NCBI GenBank assembly: GCA_050951005.1
Contig: JBMNIP010000004.1
Coordinates: 248,001-312,000 of the forward strand
Direction of reading: 5' to 3'
Origin: UMGS1519 sp050951005
GTDB taxonomy: Bacteria > Actinomycetota > Coriobacteriia > Coriobacteriales > Eggerthellaceae
Length of the DNA: 64,000 nt
Shown: in pieces, positions 43,869 through 50,953 of the stretch
Layout: the number at the start of each line of letters is the position of its first letter
Position numbering within the stretch: position 1 is the first letter of the stretch
The notes under the pieces: generated by a model
Told to the model about the DNA's origin: nothing
The model's database searches: none
The model's input: the letters and a program-made list of their open reading frames with translations, nothing else
Made by a program: the position numbers and the translations under genes

Positions 43869-46079
43869 ATGCCCGATGCCGAACGCTCGACGGTCGATCG
43901 CCTTGCGGCAACGCTTGCACTCGAGCAGCCGGTAACTTCTGTTAGGCAAGTCAGTCCGGCACGCCAGAAGATCCTGGCGCATCTGCATATCTCTTCGGTC
44001 CGCGACCTGGTGACGTTCTATCCCTATCGCTATATCGATCTGACACGCGTGGCGACGATCGCCGATGCCCCTATAGGCGAAGTCGCCACCATCTCCGGCG
44101 AGATCTACGAGATGAAGCTCAAGCGCCCGCGCTACAACCTCCCGCTTGTCGAGATCACGCTCGTTGACGGAACGGATACGTTGATCGTCACTTGTTTCCA
44201 CCAGCAGTGGCTGATGAAGACCTACCAGGCGGGACAGCACATTGCCGTGGCGGGCAAGGTGGAGTTCAACTACGGGTTCAAGCGGATGACCAACCCCTTC
44301 ATCGAGGAAATCGAGGCGGGGACCCGCTCGGGCGGATTCGTGCTGCCGCTGCATCATGCCACCGAGAAGCTCTCGGCAAAGATGATGCGGCGTATCATCC
44401 GCAACGGATTGGATCTTTGCCGCGGGCTCGATGACCCGCTCCCGTTGGATTTGCGGGTGAAATATCGCCTGGTGAGCCGCCAGGTAGCACTCGAGAATAT
44501 TCATTTCCCCCCAACTTTGGCCGATGCCGCCCAGGCACGCCGGCGTCTGGCGTACGAAGAGCTGTTTTTTCTGGAAGTGCACCTGAAGCAGCGCAACCTC
44601 GCCCGCTCCCAGGGCCTTACCCCCACGACGCACGTAGTCCCCGGCGAGCATCTGATGGCGCTTACCGAGGCATTGCCCTTTACGCTCACTGAAGAACAGG
44701 AGCAGGCACGTGACGAGCTGCTTGCCTGTATGGCGGCGCCGCGACCGGCAAACCACCTGCTTCTCGGTGACGTGGGCACTGGGAAGACGGCGGTTGCCTC
44801 GTTCGGTTTGGCGGCGGTTGCCGATACGGGAACCCAGGCGATGATGATGGCTCCGACCGAGGTGCTGGCACGCCAATACGGCCAGAAACTGGGCCCTCTA
44901 TTGGATTCCGCGCGCATCTCCTGGGGCGTCCTGACTGCATCGACGCCGGCGGATGAGCGCGAGCGCCTGATCCGTGAAGCGGGGGAAGGCACTTTGACGG
45001 TGCTCTTCGGCACCCAGGCGCTTCTCGAAGAAGATGTGGTCATGCCGCGTCTGAGCTTCGTGGTCATCGATGAGCAGCAGCGCTTCGGCGTCGCGCAACG
45101 CAAGGCCTTGGTATCGAAAGGGCGGGCCGTCGATGTGCTCTCCATGACCGCAACGCCGATTCCCCGCAGCCTTGCTTTGACTATCTACGGCGACATGACG
45201 CTCTCGTACCTGCACCATCGTCCGCGGAACGCCGCCGGTTCCACGACGGTGGTCTGCGATTGGCAGCAGAAGGGAATTGCCTACGATGCTGCCAAGGATG
45301 CCGTCGCCCAAGGCCGCCAGGTGTATGTGGTGTGCCCGTTGGTGGGGACCGCGGAGCCTCAGAGGCGGGATGACGGCAAGAAGGGCAAGCGGCAGGAGGG
45401 CTTCTTGTCCGAAGGACATGATGACGAGCATCTGGAAGCCGATGCCGTGCGCATTGAAAGCGATTCGGACTTGGCGCAGGTCGATGCCCATACCGCGCTC
45501 GAGCATGCGGAATTCCTGCAGGAGAAGGTATTCTGCGACGCTACGGTCGGTGTGCTGCATGGGCGTCTGACCGGAGACCAGAAGGAGCAGGTCATGGACG
45601 CTTTCCGTCGCGGGGAGATTCAGGTGCTTGTGGCGACAACGGTGATCGAGGTGGGGGTGGACGTACCGAATGCCACCGTGATGATCATCGAGGATGCGGA
45701 CCGATTCGGCCTTGCGCAGCTTCATCAGCTACGCGGCCGTGTCGGGCGCGGCGACCTGCCCGGACAGGTGTTCCTGATCTCCGATTCGCGCGCTCCGGTG
45801 GCGGTAAAGCGCCTGCAGGCTATGGAGCGCACGCAGGATGGCTTCGAGCTTTCCGAATACGACCTATCGCTGCGGCGAGAGGGAGATATCCTGGGAAATC
45901 GTCAGCATGGAGCCTCTACTTTGAAGCTGGTCAATATCATCCGAGATCGGGCAATCGTCGAATGCGCTAATCGCGATGCAGCTGCGTTGCTGGCTGATGA
46001 CCCGGCGCTGGAAAAGCCTGAACATGCGGCATTGGCGCGCGAGCTCCGGCTGCTGTTCTCCGAAGCGGGGGAATCGTAG
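43869..46079 (+). CDS. recG: ATP-dependent DNA helicase RecG, with an insertion
   Basis: RecG remodels stalled forks and Holliday junctions. The 736-residue product has the OB-fold wedge near 60-150 (GEVATISGEIYEM), Walker A LLLGDVGTGKTAVA, DEQQ box in VVIDEQQRFGV, TATPIPRSLALT, and motif VI region HQLRGRVGRG with the C-terminal ERTQDGFELSEYDLSLRREGDILG. Between CPLV and VGVLHG in helicase domain 2 there are about 70 residues instead of about 30; the extra part (about residues 495-537) is strongly charged. It follows dak by 6 bases and abuts rsmD. Confidence 0.95.
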   Translation: MPDAERSTVDRLAATLALEQPVTSVRQVSPARQKILAHLHISSVRDLVTFYPYRYIDLTRVATIADAPIGEVATISGEIYEMKLKRPRYNLPLVEITLVDGTDTLIVTCFHQQWLMKTYQAGQHIAVAGKVEFNYGFKRMTNPFIEEIEAGTRSGGFVLPLHHATEKLSAKMMRRIIRNGLDLCRGLDDPLPLDLRVKYRLVSRQVALENIHFPPTLADAAQARRRLAYEELFFLEVHLKQRNLARSQGLTPTTHVVPGEHLMALTEALPFTLTEEQEQARDELLACMAAPRPANHLLLGDVGTGKTAVASFGLAAVADTGTQAMMMAPTEVLARQYGQKLGPLLDSARISWGVLTASTPADERERLIREAGEGTLTVLFGTQALLEEDVVMPRLSFVVIDEQQRFGVAQRKALVSKGRAVDVLSMTATPIPRSLALTIYGDMTLSYLHHRPRNAAGSTTVVCDWQQKGIAYDAAKDAVAQGRQVYVVCPLVGTAEPQRRDDGKKGKRQEGFLSEGHDDEHLEADAVRIESDSDLAQVDAHTALEHAEFLQEKVFCDATVGVLHGRLTGDQKEQVMDAFRRGEIQVLVATTVIEVGVDVPNATVMIIEDADRFGLAQLHQLRGRVGRGDLPGQVFLISDSRAPVAVKRLQAMERTQDGFELSEYDLSLRREGDILGNRQHGASTLKLVNIIRDRAIVECANRDAAALLADDPALEKPEHAALARELRLLFSEAGES

Positions 46080-46709
46080 ATGGGACGGGCGCGCGGACGC
46101 AAGCGCCAGGGTGCAACGAGCCGTTCGGTTCGGATTATCGCAGGGCAATGGCGCGGACGTATCCTGCAGGTACCTTCGGCACAGACCACGCGGCCGACGA
46201 CCGATCGTGTGAAAGAGGCCATGATGAGCGCTCTTTTCAGCGCGCGCGGCGGTTTCGATGGTGCGTGGGTGCTCGATGCGTTTGCCGGTGGCGGCTCGCT
46301 TGGTTTGGAGGCGCTTTCGCGCGGTGCCGCCCGGGTGCGATTTTGCGAGTCCGATGCGACGGCATTGCGGATCCTACGTTCCAACATCGCGCAGCTTCCC
46401 GGTGCCGGCAAGCTCACCGAGGTGTGCCGGGGAGACGCATTCGCAGTGGCCTGCCTGCCATCCGATCGTCCGTTCGACCTTGTGCTGCTCGATCCGCCTT
46501 ACGCAACACCCGCTTCCCAAGTCTGCGCGCTTATCGTTCGCCTGGACGGGTGCGGCCTGCTGACTGACAATGCCCTGGTTTGCTACGAGCATGCCGGAAC
46601 AGACGATTCGACGGTACGAACCGAGCTTGAACGGATACAATGGACTTTACAGAAGAATAAGCGGTATGGCGATATCGCCTTTGCCCTTGCACGGAAGGAT
46701 GCAGAATGA
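46080..46709 (+). CDS. rsmD: 16S rRNA (guanine966-N2) methyltransferase RsmD
   Basis: Methylates G966 of 16S rRNA using SAM. The 209 residues show IIAGQWRGRILQVP, RPTTDRVKEAMMSAL, the SAM-binding VLDAFAGGGSLGLEALSRGA, and the catalytic DPPYATP. The C-terminal segment KKNKRYGDI-like (QKNKRYGDIAF) is also typical. The ATG starts right after the recG stop, and its own stop overlaps coaD (ATGA), so translation is coupled. rsmD-coaD is one of the best kept bacterial gene pairs. Confidence 0.95.
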   Translation: MGRARGRKRQGATSRSVRIIAGQWRGRILQVPSAQTTRPTTDRVKEAMMSALFSARGGFDGAWVLDAFAGGGSLGLEALSRGAARVRFCESDATALRILRSNIAQLPGAGKLTEVCRGDAFAVACLPSDRPFDLVLLDPPYATPASQVCALIVRLDGCGLLTDNALVCYEHAGTDDSTVRTELERIQWTLQKNKRYGDIAFALARKDAE

Positions 46710-47191
46710 AACGCGCATTGGTTCCCGGAACCTTCGATCCCATCACCAACGGCCATCTGGACGTGATCACACGTTCCGCGCGAATCTTCGACGAAGTTGT
46801 GGTGGCGGTTGCGAAGTCCGAGAAGAAGAACACGCTGTTCTCTCTCGAGGAGCGCAAGCAGCTTACCGAGGAGGCTGTGGCTGACCTGCCGAACGTGCGC
46901 GTCATCAGTTTCACCGGCCTGCTCGTTGATCTGGCCAACGAGGTCGATGCCCATGCGGTGGTCAAAGGGTTGCGCGCCATCACCGACTTCGAGTACGAGT
47001 TCCAGATGGCAGCCTTCAATGCTACAATGCGCCGCGATGTCGAGACGCTGTTCATCATGTCGCCGCCGGAATACATGTACCTTTCCAGCTCGATCCTGCG
47101 TGAAATGGCCTCGATGGGCGGCGATGTGAGCAAGTATGTGCCGCCGTGCGTCATCCCGGCGTTTCGTCGCGTATATCCGCAAATGAAGTAG
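46706..47191 (+). CDS. coaD: Phosphopantetheine adenylyltransferase
   Basis: CoaD makes dephospho-CoA from 4'-phosphopantetheine and ATP. The 161 residues are standard: ALVPGTFDPITNGHLDVI (HxGH motif as NGHLD), VVKGLRAITDFEYEFQMA, and YLSSSILREMASMGGDVSKYVPP with the ISS-type signature. The start overlaps the rsmD stop. A gap of 97 bases follows before the coiled-coil gene, containing a TAATAT that could be a -10. Confidence 0.97.
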   Translation: MKRALVPGTFDPITNGHLDVITRSARIFDEVVVAVAKSEKKNTLFSLEERKQLTEEAVADLPNVRVISFTGLLVDLANEVDAHAVVKGLRAITDFEYEFQMAAFNATMRRDVETLFIMSPPEYMYLSSSILREMASMGGDVSKYVPPCVIPAFRRVYPQMK

Positions 47192-47288
47192 AGAACTCGT
47201 GCGGAGGGGTTGTGTGCCGAAACTCGTGATAATATAGCGACAACTAGTGTGAATTGCTCAATAATCGCAGCATAGGGAAGGAAACCAC

Positions 47289-47783
47289 ATGGTAGATGAA
47301 ACCGGCGTTATGGGTTTGATCGATGAGCTCACCATTCTCCTGGAAGATGCTAAGCCGGTGTTCGGTCGGAACAACATGAAACAGGTTGATGTTCAGGCCG
47401 CATTTGACATCATCGACGAGATTCGCGATCTATTTCCGAGCGAATTTGCCCAATCCCGTCAGATCGTTCGCGAGCGCCAGAGCCTGCTCGATGATGCAGA
47501 GGCTGAAGCAAACCGCATGATCGAGGATGCGCGCAGCCAGGCAATGACCATCGCGAGCGAGCAGGAGGTCGTCCGTATCTCCCAGCAACAGGCCGACCAG
47601 ATCATGGCAGAGGCCCGTGAGCTGGAGCGCGAGACGCGTGCCGGTGCCGAGGACTATGCAGATGAGGTTTTCAGCCATGTGGAACAAAGCCTGGACACGC
47701 TGCTGAACAATGTGCGCCGCTGTCGTGAACGCCTGAATGCCAATGCTATCTCCGGAGGTAACGGCTCTGCGCCGCGTCAGTAA
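47289..47783 (+). CDS. SepIVA-like (DivIVA-related) coiled-coil protein
   Basis: A 164-residue, almost wholly helical protein: a short folded N-terminus (MGLIDELTILLEDAKPV, VDVQAAFDIIDEIRDLFP) then a coiled coil from about 55 to 150 rich in Glu, Gln, Ala and Arg. It resembles the DivIVA-type protein SepIVA (Rv2927c) of mycobacteria and sits in the same place, near coaD and directly before a DUF177 gene and rnc. The likely role is in septal or cell-envelope organisation; similarity to ATP synthase subunit b is only through the coiled coil. The stop and the next start overlap as TAATG. Confidence 0.7.
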   Translation: MVDETGVMGLIDELTILLEDAKPVFGRNNMKQVDVQAAFDIIDEIRDLFPSEFAQSRQIVRERQSLLDDAEAEANRMIEDARSQAMTIASEQEVVRISQQQADQIMAEARELERETRAGAEDYADEVFSHVEQSLDTLLNNVRRCRERLNANAISGGNGSAPRQ

Positions 47784-48346
47784 TGTCCGACACCATCGTC
47801 GACATCCCTGAAGAGCTCTTCGACTCGCAGGTCGGCCTTTCTTTCTCCGGTACCATGGACCTGCCCGAGCTTACCTCGGGCCCGGATGTCTATACCTTCG
47901 ACGCGCCGCTTTCCTGGCAGGTGCTCGTGGTGAATTCCGGCGATAGGCGGTTCCTGGTAACCGGCACGGTCGTCGGTGAAGCGCAGGCAACGTGCGGAAG
48001 ATGCCTTGGTACCTTCGATTTGCCCTTGAATGGGGAGATCGAGGGATTTTGGCTGATGGAGGATCCCGGCGAGGATATCCCCGAGGACCTGGCGGAAGAC
48101 GAGTTCGAAGTCATCGGCGAGGACCGCAAGATGGATCTGTCGTCGTTTATCCAAGCTGCCATCGTGCTGGCGTTGCCGTTTGTGCCGTTGTGCCGCGAGG
48201 ATTGCAAGGGCCTGTGCCCCCGATGCGGCAAGAACCTTAACGAAGGCCCCTGCGATTGCGAACAGCTTGATTCTGCGGATGACGGTATCAACCCGGACAA
48301 TCCGTTCGCGGTGCTCAAGGACTTGCAGTTTCCCGATGAGAACTAG
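47783..48346 (+). CDS. DUF177 (YceD) family protein
   Basis: YceD family proteins precede rpmF in most bacteria and are linked to 23S rRNA or large-subunit assembly; the exact function is unsettled. The 187 residues have the family centre (VVGEAQATCGRCLGTFDLPL) and the C-terminal Cys-rich end CREDCKGLCPRCGKNLNEGPCDCE, which probably binds zinc. The ATG overlaps the upstream stop (TAATG). rpmF follows 154 bases downstream with its own promoter. Confidence 0.92.
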   Translation: MSDTIVDIPEELFDSQVGLSFSGTMDLPELTSGPDVYTFDAPLSWQVLVVNSGDRRFLVTGTVVGEAQATCGRCLGTFDLPLNGEIEGFWLMEDPGEDIPEDLAEDEFEVIGEDRKMDLSSFIQAAIVLALPFVPLCREDCKGLCPRCGKNLNEGPCDCEQLDSADDGINPDNPFAVLKDLQFPDEN

Positions 48347-48414
48347 GAGCTGTGGCAGTGCGCTTCGAGCTTTGCCCGGATTATGTGCGGCATAAGTGGA
48401 GCTGCGATTTCGTA

Positions 48415-48443
48415 TTGCATGCAAAGCGGTTCTTTGCTAACAT
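48415..48443 (+). promoter_or_regulatory. Predicted promoter of rpmF
   Basis: TTGCAT (48415-48420) and TAACAT (48438-48443) with a 17-base spacer, about 57 bases before the rpmF ATG. Confidence 0.6.
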
Positions 48444-48500
48444 TCTTCTTCGTGTTTAAGAAGTAAACGAGCAATTGCTCGGTATGGAGGAGTTTCGATC

Positions 48501-48680
48501 ATGGCTGTACCTAAACGCAAGACGGGCCGTTCCCGCACCAATTCTCGTAAGAGCGCAAACATGAAGATGACGGCTCCAGCGCGTTCCGTATGCCCTCAGT
48601 GCGGCGCGGTGAAGCTTCCTCATCGCGTTTGCGGCAATTGCGGATATTACCGCGATCGCGAGGTCATCGAGACCGCTTAG
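48501..48680 (+). CDS. rpmF: 50S ribosomal protein L32
   Basis: A 59-residue protein beginning MAVPKRKTGRSRTNSRKS, the hallmark of L32, with a zinc ribbon made by CPQC and CGNC. GGAGG (48487-48491) precedes the ATG at the usual distance. It is too short to appear in ORF lists with a 60-residue cut-off. A strong terminator follows, so it is a single-gene or DUF177-rpmF unit. Confidence 0.97.
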   Translation: MAVPKRKTGRSRTNSRKSANMKMTAPARSVCPQCGAVKLPHRVCGNCGYYRDREVIETA

Positions 48681-48704
48681 CCTTCGGGATTGACAAGGAT
48701 GATG

Positions 48705-48743
48705 AAGCCCTTGGGCCGCATGGCCCAAGGGCTTTGCTTTTCT
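48705..48743 (+). terminator. Intrinsic terminator of rpmF
   Basis: AAGCCCTTGGGCC (48705-48717) pairs perfectly with GGCCCAAGGGCTT (48722-48734) over a 4-base loop, then TGCTTTTC. Confidence 0.92.
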
Positions 48744-48878
48744 CGGGATCCGAAAGCGAACATGGCCTGCCTCTCGGAAAGCGCAAGTCACGGGCAACTG
48801 AGGCGTTCGGAATCAAGCCATGCGCATGGGTCTTTTCTGATGGCTGCCCCCAGAGGCGATGTCGGCAGGTGAAAGCAC

Positions 48879-48884
48879 TATAAT
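48879..48884 (+). promoter_or_regulatory. Predicted -10 of the plsX-rnc-smc-ftsY run
   Basis: Consensus TATAAT in an AT-rich patch, 54 bases before the plsX ATG, after the rpmF terminator. No clear -35. Confidence 0.45.
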
Positions 48885-48937
48885 AAATAGGTTATTGGAG
48901 AATTGGCATAATAGCCTTCAGCTGGAAAGGTTGCCAT

Positions 48938-49960
48938 ATGACAGAAATGATTACCGTTGCCGTTGATGCGATGGGCGGCGATCATGCACCCGACGTTGTT
49001 CTCGATGGAGCGGAACAGGCCCTTCGGGCTTCCGAGCGCCTGAAGGTCCTCCTTTGCGGTCCGGCCGAGGTGGTCGAGCCTTTTGCCGCCTCGCACGAAC
49101 GGTGCGAGGCGGTGCCCTGCACCGAGGTCATTGCGATGGACGAGCATCCGGCGCAGGCGGTTCGCAATAAGAAGGATTCCTCTATCGTCGTGGGTTGCCG
49201 CATGGTGAAAGACGGCCGCGCTGCCGGATTCTTCACGGCCGGTTCGACGGGTGCCGGCCTGGCGGCCGGCACCTTGGTCATCGGCCGGATCAAGGGTGTG
49301 CAGCGTCCCGCAATCGCAACGGTGGTTCCGAAGCCCGGGCGCCCGCTTATCCTGTGCGATGTGGGGGCAAACGCCGATTGCAAGGTATCCTATCTGGTCC
49401 AGTTCGCTCAGATGGCAAGCGTGTATGCGCGTCTGACCATGGGGGTTCGCAATCCCGAGGTGGGCCTGTTGAACATCGGCTCGGAGGATACGAAGGGATC
49501 GCAATTTGCTCAGGAATGCTTCACCCTGCTGAAAGAGCAGCTGTCGAATTTCAAGGGCAATGCCGAGGGCACGAGCCTGTTCACCGATGATTTCGATGTC
49601 ATCGTTACCGATGGCTTTACCGGCAATGTGACCTTGAAAACCTTCGAGGGAACCGCACGGTTCCTATTCGGATTGCTGAGGGATGCGGCAACCAAGGCGA
49701 TGGCGGAAGGAGGGTCCTCTGGGCAACAGCCGGCGGGCTTGATGAGGATTGCCGGCCAGCTGAAGCAGACGGTCAATCCCGACACCTATGGCGGCGCGCC
49801 GATTCTCGGTCTGCGCGGTACGGTACTCATCGGCCATGGCGCCTCGAATGCCACGGCTATCATGAACGGCATCCTGGCAACGGCCCGCTGCATCGAGATG
49901 GGAGTGACCGAGGCGACCGAAGAAGCGATTGCCCAGATTCGCGAGGAGACCCACGGCTAG
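48938..49960 (+). CDS. plsX: Phosphate acyltransferase PlsX
   Basis: PlsX makes acyl-phosphate from acyl-ACP for phospholipid synthesis. The 340 residues begin with the signature VAVDAMGGDHAP and continue with SSIVVGCRMVKDG, STGAGLAAGTLVIGRI, MGVRNPEVGLLNIGSEDTKG, VTDGFTGNVTLKT, and YGGAPILGLRG..GHGASN. It starts after a GGAAAGG element. acpP, often found between plsX and rnc, is absent: only 69 bases separate plsX and rnc. Confidence 0.96.
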   Translation: MTEMITVAVDAMGGDHAPDVVLDGAEQALRASERLKVLLCGPAEVVEPFAASHERCEAVPCTEVIAMDEHPAQAVRNKKDSSIVVGCRMVKDGRAAGFFTAGSTGAGLAAGTLVIGRIKGVQRPAIATVVPKPGRPLILCDVGANADCKVSYLVQFAQMASVYARLTMGVRNPEVGLLNIGSEDTKGSQFAQECFTLLKEQLSNFKGNAEGTSLFTDDFDVIVTDGFTGNVTLKTFEGTARFLFGLLRDAATKAMAEGGSSGQQPAGLMRIAGQLKQTVNPDTYGGAPILGLRGTVLIGHGASNATAIMNGILATARCIEMGVTEATEEAIAQIREETHG

Positions 49961-50029
49961 GAACGGGTCAAGGATATTGGATATCCGAAGGCGCACAGGT
50001 CTTCGGCGGAGCAATGCAAGGGGAGTGTG

Positions 50030-50941
50030 ATGGATCAGACAGATAACGCATCCGATACCGAGCGGCTGGAAAAGGCGCAACGGGAGATCGGGTACCAGTT
50101 CAAAGATGTGGACCTTCTCAGGAAGGCCCTCACGCATCCGTCTGCGGTCGAAACCCAAACGACCGAGCGCTCGTACGAGCGATTGGAATTTCTCGGAGAC
50201 AGCGTGCTAGGCGTCATCGTTGCGCAGGCTGCTTTCGATAAATTCCCCGACTTGGACGAGGGCGGGCTGACGCGTATCAAAGTTGCGCTTGTGGCAGGTT
50301 CGACCCTATCGGAGGTTGCCCAGGAACTCGGTTTCGCCGAGGTGATCCTTTTCGGCAGCTCCGAGGTGGGCACGGGCCGCCGCGGGATGCACTCGGCACT
50401 TGAGAATGTATACGAGGCGGTGGTGGCTGCCCTGTACCTCGATGGCGGCTACGAAGCAGCGCGCGATTTCATCGGACGCACATTGCTGCCCCGCATGACC
50501 ATCGATTATGCCCAGCGTCCGGAGAATCCGAAATCGGCGCTGCAGGAGCGCCTTCAGGAGGAGGGGATCACTCCCACGTACCAACTGGTGGAGACGCAGG
50601 GCCCGCCGCACGACCGTACCTTCGTCAGCGCGGTATTCGCCGGTGTGCAGTCGCTTGCACGCGGGGTCGGCCGTACGAAGAAAGAAGCAGAAAGCCAGGC
50701 GGCCGATACGGCATTGCGCAACATTCGCAAGCAGGATGAGGAGTCGAAGAAGGACGCCAACGCTGCGAAAAAAGAGGCGAAGAAGCGCCGCAAGGCTGCC
50801 CAGAAGGCCGAGAAAAGACGCCAGAAGTCCGAGCGCGCAGCCGAAAAGGAAGCGAAAAAAGCCCATAAGAATGCCACCTCGAATGCGGGCGATGACTTCG
50901 GCCGTCCTATGGGCAATCCGCCCGAGGATCCGCGTAAGTAA
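50030..50941 (+). CDS. rnc: Ribonuclease III with long basic C-terminal tail
   Basis: RNase III cuts double-stranded RNA in rRNA processing. The catalytic domain has ERLEFLGDSVLG (with its metal-binding Glu and Asp), then TRIKVALVAG and ALYLDGGYEAARDF. The dsRNA-binding domain follows at about 165-235 (KSALQERLQEEG, FVSAVFAGVQSLARGVGRTKKEAESQAA). The last 65 or so residues are Lys/Ala/Glu-rich and predicted as a charged helix, beyond the normal end. AAGGGGAG (50018-50025) precedes; ATG 50030 is chosen, GTG 50027 is equally possible. smc follows 12 bases later. Confidence 0.95.
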   Translation: MDQTDNASDTERLEKAQREIGYQFKDVDLLRKALTHPSAVETQTTERSYERLEFLGDSVLGVIVAQAAFDKFPDLDEGGLTRIKVALVAGSTLSEVAQELGFAEVILFGSSEVGTGRRGMHSALENVYEAVVAALYLDGGYEAARDFIGRTLLPRMTIDYAQRPENPKSALQERLQEEGITPTYQLVETQGPPHDRTFVSAVFAGVQSLARGVGRTKKEAESQAADTALRNIRKQDEESKKDANAAKKEAKKRRKAAQKAEKRRQKSERAAEKEAKKAHKNATSNAGDDFGRPMGNPPEDPRK

Positions 50942-50953
50942 GGCGGTAGGTCG

